DNA of 64,000 nt from contig CM065690.1 in NCBI GenBank assembly GCA_017654935.2, forward strand, positions 14,990,777-15,054,776. Direction: 5' to 3'. The notes beneath the pieces were generated by a model. That model was not told the origin of the DNA, did no database searches, and worked only from the letters and a program-made list of their open reading frames with translations. Every line of letters begins with the position of its first letter. The first letter of the stretch is position 1. The stretch comes from Phymorhynchus buccinoides. Its lineage: Eukaryota > Mollusca > Gastropoda > Neogastropoda > Raphitomidae. Shown one piece after another: positions 54,116 to 64,000 of the stretch. The position numbers and the translations under genes were made by a program.

Positions 54116-54374
54116 TTAAACCCTTTCAACGCCAATGTCGCATTTTAGAACCACAGTGATTGATTTACCTATGTATGTCACTAAAAGGCATCAAATCGGG
54201 TCTATTACCCAAAGACCCTATTGTCGTAATCTTGGGAAGTAAGGATGGACCTTATTTTATCTTCTGTCACAGAAAGAATCCCCAATACTGCAGATGGATG
54301 TTTTTCTATTACCAGGTCAATTTAATGGCCGACATTTTTGGCTGCAAAGTATGGCTGGCGGTGAAAGGAGTTAA
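54116..54374. mobile_element. TTAA-type MITE
   Basis: TTAA then ACCCTTTCAACGCC at left, 'ggcggtgaaaggagttaa' at right; same family as 8611-8848, with one extra base at the right end. Confidence 0.75.
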
Positions 54375-54379
54375 AAAAT

Positions 54380-54553
54380 TCATCCAAAATGAGGTCCTAT
54401 AATGGAAGGTGTCTAATATAGGGAGGTAGATTTTTAACTATTTTTAAACCTTTTGTTTTTTACAAAGAAGGGCAATGGTCTCAGAGAAGTAGGTCTCATG
54501 TGTGGAAGGAAGGGAGTCTCATAACGGGATGTCTTATAAAGGAGGTTCCACTT
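54380..54553. mobile_element. Decayed Tigger/pogo-like MITE
   Basis: 'tcatccaaaatgaggtccta' to 'aaaggaggttccact'. The left terminus is missing, probably removed by or merged with the adjacent TTAA MITE. Confidence 0.6.
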
Positions 54554-55508
54554 TCTAGCAAATTTTATATTTCCCCTCTCTCTCATCCTTCCACTCCACT
54601 ATTATTTCATTCTCTCACGCACCCATTCATCAACATGCATGTTTCATCAGTATTAGACAATACTAACATTTACATACATGCATACAAGTCTGGGTAAATG
54701 AGTCAAGACATCAATAAATACATTCAAATTACAAACCATTAAGAGTGATTTTGGTGGTTGTTTTTTTAGTTGAAAGAGTGAAAAACCACAATGACTACAG
54801 TGCATGGTGAATGAATGAATTACCGGTAATAGTTATATTGAGCAATGAATAAAAGGTTTCAAAGGTTTCTGTTATAAAAATTTTTATTAACATGAGGGTC
54901 CGGTTTTTTTAATTTATTTTTTAAGAAAACGTGCATACAAACATGAAAACATATACATTACTATCAATATACACCCCCTAGAAACAAACACATCCCATTC
55001 GCTATCTCTCTCTCTATCTCTCGTCTCTCTCCTCTCCCCCCCTCCCTCTCTCCTCTCTCTCTTTCTCTCGGTGTGGGTCTCTCCTCTCTCTCTCTCTGCT
55101 GGGGCGCACGCGAAAATGCACCAATATTTGTTGAGTACTTTCTATGGCAAAATTTTACAAAAGTAGATGGATGTTCTTAACAATGTGAAAAGTTTAACTG
55201 GTCAGGTCATGGTACTGATTCGAGAGGGTGTGAAATTTTTATTATTATGATTATTATTATTATTCTACATGAAAGTAAAGCTGAAAATTTATGACACCTT
55301 CATTCTTACATTTTTATAATTAGATTTTAAAAAGGTTTGTGCACTGTAAATACCTGTTAGCTTAACTGCACAGGCTCATCAGGCTCAAAGTGTGGTGGTT
55401 TTCGTGTTTAAAGAACACACGTTTTACAAATACAACCCCCCAAAAAAAAACCATTTAAAAAATACTGTGTGCACACACACACACCACACACCCCACCACA
55501 ACATACAT

Positions 55509-55542
<34 letters not shown>

Positions 55543-55674
55543 CACATACACATTACGCACAAACACACACACACACGCACACGCATGAACGCAGCATGCA
55601 TGCACGCACGTACGTGCACATGCACACACACAGAGCATGCATCTAGGTGATACATTTTGGAACAGTACTACTAG
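54554..55674. other. Microsatellite-rich DNA
   Basis: CT-rich 55003-55097, an ATT repeat near 55240-55265 and CA-rich 55470-55635. No coding signal. Confidence 0.5.
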
Positions 55675-55990
55675 TAGGGTCCACTGCGTTGTTGCCTGTC
55701 TGTCGTTTCCGACAAATGAATGCCAGGATATCTATTCTGAGGCGGGTGGGCGGAAATTAGTATTATAGTAGGCTGAACGAACACCCAGCAGAACAGCCAT
55801 GCTACCCTGCTCACCAGGGTACATCCCCACTGATCTGGCCAAAGGGGTTTGAGGAAGAGAGTTGGTGTTGGGGAAGGTACCCAAAGGCCAACAATCCTTT
55901 GGCTGCAGCACCGGGACGGTGCAATGGCCCCCTCATTCCAGAGTCATAGTCTTCCATGAGAGACTAAGCTGTAGCACGATATTCCAATAC
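55675..55990. repeat. Inverted copy of the 12719-13015 repeat
   Basis: 'gtttccgacaaatgaatgcc' to 'atattccaatactgttcgaa', about 80% identical by eye to the inverted 12719-13015 repeat. A partial second copy is at 56380-56520. Confidence 0.6.
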
Positions 55991-56049
55991 TGTTCGAATA
56001 TCAGCTCTATAAATTTACTATTGGCCCTTTATAACAGCTAATGTTAACC

Positions 56050-56370
56050 ATGATAAGCGGCCTTTCCCCATGGAGTTACCGGGGGGTCTTTTGTAAAAAT
56101 AGTTCCCCCACCCTCTGGAAGTTCTGTGCTTCTAACTTCCTCTAATTTGTCACTACTCTTTGACTCTGCCTTTTCCCTTTGTTTTCTATCATCAACTATC
56201 TTTCTGACTTAATGGTCCATTCTCCTGCCTTTTTTTTTTTCTCCCCTCCCATTGAGCTCCTCCGAAATCGGATGTGTCGGCTGTATGCAAAAACAGGACA
56301 CATACGTACACGTTAACATTATGGCCATATGGCCTTGGGAAACGCAGAAGAAAGAAGATAAAGGCCATTT
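56050..56370. repeat. CCATATGGCC-family repeat, inverted
   Basis: 'ttaccggggggtcttttgta' to 'tatggccatatggccttggg' followed by a (GAA)n-like tail. It is sandwiched between the two copies of the 12719-13015-type repeat. Confidence 0.6.
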
Positions 56371-56589
56371 GAGTAAAAGGGCCTACTTAGGGTCCACTGT
56401 GTGTTGCCTGTCTGTCAGGGGCGGTTTCCGACAATGACTGCCAGATAGCAGAGGGGGCAAATACTATTCTGGCAGGCTGTTGCAAGAATATGTTTATAGT
56501 GGAGATGCCTAGGGCACACTGTAGTGGCTCTAAAAAAAAAATCTATACACACCTGCCACGCAGTCAAGCTATTAAACCCATTTTTAAAG

Positions 56590-56778
56590 TACAGTGGAAC
56601 CAGTGGCCCTTATAAGACCATCAAAAATTATCCAAAATGAGGTCTTATCACGGAGGGGTCTTTAAGAGAGGTAATTTTAATACTTAAAAAGAAGGGCAAT
56701 GTCTCAGAGAAGTACAGTAGGTCTTATGTGGGAGGGAGTCTTATAATGGGGAGGTCTTATAAGGGAGGTTCCACTGTA
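56590..56778. mobile_element. Tigger/pogo-like MITE
   Basis: TACAGTGGAACCAGTGG (left end mutated) to 'gggaggttccactgta'. Same family as 1591-1775. Confidence 0.75.
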
Positions 56779-56839
56779 ACCACAAACTGTCAGTGTAAAC
56801 TTTTAAAAGTAGATGACACTGCTGTAAGTTAAACGGTCA

Positions 56840-57210
56840 CCTGCTGACTTCTTCTTCTTCTTCGATCGCCTCAGTTAGTTTCCTGGCCATTATGAGCGCA
56901 GATGCATCATGCTGCCGTTCTGCGCCTAAACTAAAAAATAATTTAGGCCCCAGCAAAGTCCTCCTAAGCCTTTGGCTGGAGGAAATCTTTTGTGAAAGTG
57001 TTTCTTTTTTTGAAAAAAGCCAAGAGAATGGACCGGTAAGGCATAAAGATAGTAGATGACAGTAAGCAAAGGGAAAAGGCAGAGTAAAAAAGAGTGACAG
57101 ATTAGAGGAAATAAACAAGCACAGAACTTCTAGAAGGCGGGGGAACTATTTATACAAAAGAACCCCCCCCCCACCCCCCGGGTATCCCCACGGGGAAGAT
57201 GAAATGACAA
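56840..57210. repeat. CCATATGGCC-family repeat, diverged
   Basis: (TTC)n at 56849-56862, then 'gagtgacagattagaggaaa', 'cacagaacttctagaaggcg' and 'gggtatccccacgggg', as in 13729-14112. Confidence 0.55.
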
Positions 57211-57249
57211 GTTCCTCGTTCAGTTTCCTTGGCAGGAGATAGATCAGAC

Positions 57250-58500
57250 ATTTAAGGCTTCAGGGACTGTATTGCTACGAGTACACCCTCTCTCTAATGC
57301 TCACAATTTTCTCCTTTACATAATCTTCTTTAGCAAGTGAGTCAAACCTCCTTTATTCTTCATCATATTCCTTATCCTCCAGCCCCACCCCCTCTCCCTC
57401 CATTTTCTCTTCATGTTCTGTTTTCGTTCGCAAAGTCATTGCATACGTTCTCCTTATGTCTCTGTCTGTCTGTCTGTCTGTCTGAGTGTCTCTCTCTGTG
57501 TATCTTTCTCTCTCTCTCTTCTCTCTGTCTCTCTCTCTCCTTTCTCTGTGGTCTCTCTCTCTCTGTCTCTCTCTCGTATGTCTGTCTGTATGTTCGGTCG
57601 TCTCCTCCCTCCCTCCCTCTCCTCCCCACTCTAATCTCTCCTCCCTCCCTCCTTCTCATCCGCTCTCTCTCTCCCCCCCCTCCCTCACCTCTTCTCTTTT
57701 GTAATTCCTTAATACTTTGTGTTCTGATACATGTTTCCTATGTGACCACCATCATTTCATTTGTCCCATGGGCCTTCCTGTGGCCTCCCTAAAAATTAAA
57801 ATATTTCAGGACCCTCTCTCTCTCTCCTTCTCTCTTCTCCTCTCTCTCCTCTCTCACTCTCTCTCACTAGCTCCCTCTCGCTGTCTCTCTCCAATTTTTG
57901 TTCTTGTTTGTAAACTTTGTTTTTTTTTCATTTTCTCAGGGTCCTGTTCTTTTGCCTTTGAAACAAAAAGCCTCAGAAGAATAGAAAGAAGAGAGAAGAG
58001 AAAGAAATTAGAAGAGGAGAAAGGAAAGATAGATAGAAACAGAGAAAACCAAGAAGAAGAAGAAGAACAAGGAAAGAAGAAAAAGAAAAGGAAGAAGAAA
58101 TAGAAAGAAAACTAGAAGCAAGAAAGAAGACAGAAGAAAACTCAGAAGAAAGAAGAAGAAGAAGAGAAGAACAGAAGAAGAAGAAGATAGAAGAGGAAAG
58201 AAACCAGGACTTACTCGTGCTAATACTACATTCCTAAGATAGCAGAGTAGCAAGTGACTTTCGTTTTTTATGTGTAGTCTCTTTCACACGTCACCACTGT
58301 TTTCGAACCTCTCCCGAAACGTTTCTCTTTGAAATGTCCCGTTTTTTTTTGAATTCTTCTTTACAACTCTTTTTCCCGAAACATGACTCATCTCACCAAA
58401 CGATTACAGTCCCCGTGGTTTTTTTTTTTTTCATTCGTAGCTGTGACCACCATACAAATCCTGTGAATATCCCAAAACACATTTAAAAATGACGCGGGCC
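57250..58500. repeat. CT-rich then GAA-rich low-complexity DNA before the gap
   Basis: 57430-57900 is almost all CT/TCTG tracts. 57965-58200 is GAA-rich purine DNA. The frames of 128-182 codons here are Ser/Leu or Glu/Lys/Arg repeats and are not supported as genes. Confidence 0.7.
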
Positions 58501-59000
58501 NNNNNNNNNNNNNNNNNNNNNNNNNNNNNNNNNNNNNNNNNNNNNNNNNNNNNNNNNNNNNNNNNNNNNNNNNNNNNNNNNNNNNNNNNNNNNNNNNNNN
58601 NNNNNNNNNNNNNNNNNNNNNNNNNNNNNNNNNNNNNNNNNNNNNNNNNNNNNNNNNNNNNNNNNNNNNNNNNNNNNNNNNNNNNNNNNNNNNNNNNNNN
58701 NNNNNNNNNNNNNNNNNNNNNNNNNNNNNNNNNNNNNNNNNNNNNNNNNNNNNNNNNNNNNNNNNNNNNNNNNNNNNNNNNNNNNNNNNNNNNNNNNNNN
58801 NNNNNNNNNNNNNNNNNNNNNNNNNNNNNNNNNNNNNNNNNNNNNNNNNNNNNNNNNNNNNNNNNNNNNNNNNNNNNNNNNNNNNNNNNNNNNNNNNNNN
58901 NNNNNNNNNNNNNNNNNNNNNNNNNNNNNNNNNNNNNNNNNNNNNNNNNNNNNNNNNNNNNNNNNNNNNNNNNNNNNNNNNNNNNNNNNNNNNNNNNNNN
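58501..59000. other. Assembly gap (500 N)
   Basis: Exactly 500 unknown bases, which is usually a placeholder length. True size and content are unknown, and continuity across it is an assembly inference. Confidence 0.98.
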
Positions 59001-60300
59001 TACCTTCTCCTCTAACTACCCACCCCCACTACGCTAAGACCCAACCTTCCTGCACGAAAGCGAGAGGAAACAGAGATAGATCCCCGGATATCATTATGAA
59101 AGGAGACGTGAGAATACAGCCACTCCTTGTTGTCATGCAGTCTCAGACCGTTACGGAACTCCATTACATCCCGTCATTATATCATAGTTCATCCGCCTCA
59201 TTTCCCTCAACGCATTAAAAAACAAATTGTCTCCAAATTACATGTGCAAGCCATGCTCCATTGTGGACCTCAAGTTTCGGTTCTCCGATCCATCCAAGGT
59301 CTATGCCTTGGTGCGTTCGGGTCAAAGTAATGGGGAGCGTGTGTTCTGGGGAGAGTGCGTGGACGGTTGGCGAAAGATAAAACAGCCGCACAGACAGCCA
59401 ACACTTCCCACTTCCACCCGCAACTCTGAAGGAACTGAACAGTTTGTTGCATTTTGAAATGCCGCGAATTGATAAAACTTTCTGTGTCAAGAAGTCTGTA
59501 TTTGTGAACCTCATAAACAAAACCAGTTAAACGTTAATTTTATGAAATGCTCTGTGTTCTCTTTTATATACGCACCTCACAAAATGTGTAGAGGGGAGAT
59601 TGACTTGCAGTATCACTGGGGTCCAAACAAGACCGTAAGTTCTTTCGTGTTAAAAAATGATCATCGTTCCGTTTCACCGTTTTCTTGGCTGTCTAAAATC
59701 GAAAGCCAAAAATAAGTTGTAAAAGTCACGTGATTGCCAGAGGCGATAAACACAAGTGGCAGTGAGTTATTCGAAAACCACCAAAACACCTTTCACAGTT
59801 GATACATATGTTGGACATGTTTTCTACCAGCATTCAACGCAATGCCTTCTCATAGCTCTGTGAACAATCTCCTTTTAAGATTTTTCTGGAGGATCTAGTG
59901 TTTTTCCCGGCGACCCTATGATCCTCTTACGCCCCGTTACAATGGTGTGCAATCTGAAATTGAAAAACGCCAGGCATTATCTTCCGCGTTGGGCGATTTT
60001 AACCTCCCCAATGACCAAGTATCGTCTCCAATGAGCACATGTTGTGCAAGCTCACACCTCACATCAACGACGAACCACCCAGACCTTTTATCCCGCGGTC
60101 TCCAAGGTTCGCAGATCATTTAGATGGCTTGCTGGAGGTCAAAACGGACTATAGTCCCATTGATGTAGTATTGAACTTATTGTAAAAAAAAACTAATAAT
60201 ATGATAATTAAAAAAAAGACTGTAGTAAAAATATGAAAAGCATCATCCCCATTTTATATTATTTGCAGACTTTTTTAATACAACCCCCGTTCTTAGTTTC
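59001..60300. other. Post-gap sequence, nothing recognised
   Basis: Non-repetitive mixed sequence. Open frames at 59215-59520 (minus) and 59227-59457 (plus) overlap on opposite strands and show no motif I know. No exon of the FN3 gene was found. Confidence 0.4.
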
Positions 60301-60924
60301 TTTTTTTCGCCAATAACAGCATAATAAGAGAGGAGAGAGGGACAGAGTGTTGTGACGGTGCAGAGACAACAAAGAAAGAGAGAGACTGAGGTTAGACAGG
60401 AGAAATTAAGAGAAAGATAAGAGAAAGAGAAGAACAAAATTAGAAGGAAATATGGTGCTGCGGGCGTTGCACTGCATGTTCAGATACAAATTGAGGAGAG
60501 AGAGAGAGAGAGCAGAGAGAGATGAGAGATGAGATGAGAGGAGAGAGAGAGACGAGAGTGAGAGAGAGAGGAGAGAGATGAGAGAGAGGAGAGAGGGAGA
60601 TGATGAGTACAGAGAGAGAGAGAGAGACAGAGAAGAGAGAGAGGACGACGAGACAGAGAGAGAGACAGGATGACGAGAGAGAGAGACAGAGAGAGAGAGA
60701 CAGAGAGACAGAGAGAGGACACAGAGAGAGAGAGACACACAGAGAGAGAGACACACAGAGAGAGAGAGAGACCACACAGAGAGAGAGAGACACAGAAGAG
60801 TACGAGAGGACAGAGGAGAGAGGAGAGAAGAGACCAGTAGAGATTGAGAGACAGAGAAGGAGGAAGGAGAGAGACATGAGAGAGAGAGAGAGAGACAGAT
60901 GAGAGAGAGATGAGAGAGAGAGAT

Positions 60925-60957
<33 letters not shown>

Positions 60958-62560
60958 GGGGGTAGATAGAGAGTGGAGAGAGAGAGAGGAAGAGAGAGAC
61001 GGAGGAGAAAGAGAGGGGACAGCGAGATGAGAGAGAGAGAGGAGAGAGGACAGAGAGACGGAGCAATGCCGAGAGCAGCAGAGGCGGAAGAGAGAGGAGA
61101 CGGCAACAGACGAACACCGTAGAGAGGACGAGAGACGCAATGGACGTGGCGAGTAGGGAAGAGGATGAGGAAGAGTTCGTGATAGTACGAGAGACCTTTT
61201 TGAGAGAGACGGCGGAGAGAGACGCGAAGGCAACCCGAGAGCGAGAGCCGTTTCTGACGACTTTGAAGTGAATGACGCGAGACGACTCCGTGATGGTGAG
61301 ATCCGACGAGGGGGAGAGACGAGACCCCGACCCCTCCCCCCCGATGATGTAGATGAGAACGGATGGATTGCGGAGACGACGATAGCGATCGTAGTACGAG
61401 CCATTGGGGAACCAGAGCCCAGAGCAGATGCAAGGAGAGGGAAAGGGTATCTTGAGAACTTCTTTCTTTCACTGATTTATGGATTGCGGATAGAGATGCC
61501 TCGCTGAAGGTCCGAGAGGATAGTGTACGCGGATGAGAGAGATGGGAGACCCGAGAGAAGAAAGAGGAGGAAGAGCAACCCGAACAGAGGACAAGAGGGC
61601 TGAAGATGGAATCGCAGAAAGGAGGGGCCTGAGAGAACGCACGTCACCGACGAGACGAGACAAGCAGAGAGACCTTCAAACAGAGGAGAGAGAGACAGAG
61701 ACAGAGAAAGGCGGAGAGATCGCAGAGCTGGAGAGAGACAGAATGAGAAAGAGACAGACAAAGAGACCACAAAAAGAGAGAGAAGACATGGAACCAGAAG
61801 ACATGTTCGCAAACAGAGACACAGGCACCAGAACAGACCCAACGAAGAGATGAGAGATAGAGAACAGAAAGAGGCGAGAACCCTGACGCAGGCAAAGGGA
61901 ACCCGATGAAGAAGGAAAAGGAGACGAACAAACAACACCGAGAGCAGAGCAGAAGAGACGAGATCCCGAGCGAGACAGAACAGAGAGGAGACCAGACGCA
62001 TGAGACAGAGAAAGACAGCGACCGAAGGGGCACAGAGGAGAATAGACGAGAAGGAACTGGGGGTGTCAGGAGAGACAACGAGAGGCAGAGTGAAGATGAT
62101 AGAGGAGGAGAGAGAGGAGCGACACATACCCATACTGGAAGATAGAGGGAGAGAAGAGACGAGACCGGAGAGAGCGACGAGAGACACACACAGCGAGGAC
62201 AGATAGGACAGCGAGGAAGAGCCACCAGGACCTTGACCGAACGAGAGTAGATAGAGCGAGCAGAGGGGACAGAAACAGACGGAGACTACAATGAGGAGAC
62301 GAGAGAGAGAGACAAGCAGAGAGCAAGGGTCGACGCAATGAGGCCCCCCCCCCCACCGACCAGGAGATTACACATAGAACGAGGGATCCCTCACCCCGAA
62401 GGAACGAGTACGAAAAAAGAGATTTTATGACCCCATTAGGAGAGGGAGATGAGGGGTACGAGTTGTTTATCCGAACGAAGGAGAAAGGAACACCGCAAAG
62501 AGGACGAGAATGAGATAATCCCGCGAGCACGAGGAGAGAAGGAGAGAGAACACAACTGAG
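60301..62560. repeat. Degenerate GA-rich low-complexity block
   Basis: About 2.2 kb of GAGA with irregular C and T interruptions that drift in all frames, giving long minus-strand Ser/Leu frames (for example 60406-61404 and 60480-61472). The interruptions look more like consensus noise from long error-prone reads than like mutated unit repeats. Confidence 0.7.
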
Positions 62561-64000
62561 ATCCGATCCGATTCATACTTGGCAGGAGCCACACTCCGAG
62601 ACCCAGATGGCCCCCACTTAATTTCTGATTTTCTGATCCCTCCTCTCTCGAAGGGGATTCCCCTTGACGAGAGGAGAGGGGGGAAAAGCGCGACGAGCCA
62701 TTCCTTCCTCTCGTCTTATCCCGGGGAGAGTGAGAGTCCCCCTCCCCTCACCCCCCAAGATGACCCTTTTTCCCCCCCCTTCCCTCGAGATCTTGATGTT
62801 TACTATTTCCCCCCCACCTCAATAGTTTTGTTTCCTCCCCCCGAGCTATTGTTGAAGAGAGAGTTCCGGAGATGAGAGTTGTCGCTGTTTATCCGAGCCT
62901 CAGGCGAGGTGAGGATGAGTGACTTTAGGGCGAGTCCCGAGTTAGGATGCTTTTGAGAAAAAAGATTGAAATTTCTAGAGAGACCAGTAGAGAACCGGGA
63001 GAACGAACAGGGGTTGAGAGAAAGAAAGAGAGTGGACTAACCAGAAAGAAGACAAAGAAAAGAGACGAGAGAGACGCGTATCTCTGTCCTCAGAAAAAAA
63101 GAGAAAGAAAAAAGAAAAAAGAAAAAGTAGAATCTCGCTCTCGGTATCTATCATCACTCTACTCATCCACCTTTGGTAAAGAAGATCCAGAGACCCCCGA
63201 GAGGGTGCGAAAAGAAAAGAAGTGAAGAAGAGGAGGAGAAGAAGAAGACAGAAAAAAGAAGAAAAAGAAACACCAGTTCAGAGAGGGAAGAGAAAGAGAA
63301 AAGATATATAGAAAGAACTAACCCTAACCCTACCCACCTGACAAAAAAAAAGCAATTAAGAGAAGATGTCGAAAATGAAACAGAGATTCCCTCTTTGTCA
63401 AAAGAAGCCCTATATATCTCAAGAAAAAGAGCATACTGCTCAGGTTTCTTCACGTTGACCGTGCGATGAGAGAACGGTAAGACAGATGTGCCTACCCCCC
63501 CTCTCCTACGCTGCCTCTCTCTCAAAACTAGTTTCTCTCTGAAAACTCGAAATCGCGACTAAGGTCTCTCTCAGCGAAAGATCACTCAAAGAGAGGAAGC
63601 CTATCCACTCTCTCCTCTCCTCTCTCTGTCTCGCTCTCTCTCTCATGACCACAGAAACGAGTAAAAAGTCTAACATAGACACAGACAATTAGAAGGCAGA
63701 CACATGCATGACATCGACACACACACACTACACACACACACACACACACAAACCAACACCACACACACACACACACCAACAGAAGCCACACACCAGACCA
63801 ACACACGCACAAGCGCTCTCGCAGCGAGAGCAGATAGAAAAAAAGAAGCATGCAGATACGTTAAAATACTCTCTCTGTATGTATGTGTGTGCGAAAAAGA
63901 CAGAGAGAGTATGTAAACGTATAGAGAGAGGGAGAGAGAGAGAGGAGAAGAGAAAAGAGAGAGAGAGATTGAGAGAAGAGATGGAGAGAGAGATGTGAGA
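62561..64000. other. Low-complexity purine/pyrimidine DNA to the window end
   Basis: Alternating C-rich (62600-62860) and GAA-rich (62940-63330) stretches, a short 'actaaccctaaccctac' telomere-like motif at 63318-63334, and CA (63715-63780) and GA (63915-63985) tracts. No gene is supported. Confidence 0.5.

Noticed and set aside
58489..59037. 182-codon frame across the gap
   Set aside because: It consists almost entirely of unknown residues from N.
59215..59520. Overlapping sense and antisense frames after the gap
   Set aside because: No splice sites consistent with the gene and no motif on either strand.
60406..61472. Long minus-strand Ser/Leu frames of 225-332 codons
   Set aside because: They translate degenerate GA/CT low-complexity DNA; all three frames are open for the same reason.

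Overview
Eukaryotic, intron-rich, repeat-dense genomic DNA, most likely from a lophotrochozoan and probably a mollusc (inference). The pointers are long CA/CT microsatellites, many short transposon families with TTAA or TA ends, tRNA-derived SINEs, LINE 3' ends, TTAGGG-type telomere-like repeats and extracellular exons separated by phase-1 introns. There is no bacterial operon, rRNA gene, functional tRNA gene or CRISPR array. A 500-base run of N (58501-59000) shows this is a scaffolded draft assembly.

Only one host gene can be supported. It lies on the minus strand, is open at both ends of the window and is built from short exons with good splice sites. In transcript order it has: a six-Cys EGF/EB-like exon (52542-52420); eight near-identical tandem copies of a 93-nt, four-Cys exon (46089 down to 39858); a related four-Cys exon whose acceptor AG has become AA (38983-38876); four more four-Cys exons (32286-32203, 29952-29842, 28184-28101, 25553-25464); a second six-Cys exon (23061-22921); and five fibronectin type III (FN3) domains. 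Two FN3 domains are single exons (19788-19480, 18818-18546). Three are split over two exons (16993-16803 with 14329-14128, 8095-7925 with 4894-4760, 1163-1006 with 285-186). Every exon junction joins in frame. The product would be a secreted or membrane-anchored adhesion/receptor-like protein; the signal peptide, any membrane segment and any cytoplasmic domain lie outside the window.

The most unusual part is the array at 39.6-46.1 kb. Each unit of about 0.7 kb carries one phase 1-1 exon, so any number of copies can be spliced in without breaking the frame. Seven of the eight exons lie between an (AC)n tract upstream and a complementary (UG)n tract downstream in the pre-mRNA, which could loop exons out or make them compete. 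The array is interrupted by one TTAA-flanked insertion (42514-43502). Other traces of exon turnover are a 2.2-kb segmental duplication that copied a four-Cys exon, and tandem duplications that copied only the donor ends of two FN3 exons.

Much of the rest is mobile DNA in introns: TTAA-type (piggyBac-like) elements, including one internally deleted copy that keeps transposase remnants; a Tigger/pogo-like MITE family with CAGTGGAACCTCCC ends; a TACCGTATTTT-ended MITE family; tRNA-derived SINEs; LINE 3' ends; a gag-like remnant; a zinc-finger transposase remnant; and several long foldbacks. From about 57.2 kb onward the sequence becomes CT/GA low-complexity DNA. The part after the N gap, especially 60.3-62.6 kb, looks like noisy repeat consensus, and I could support no gene there.
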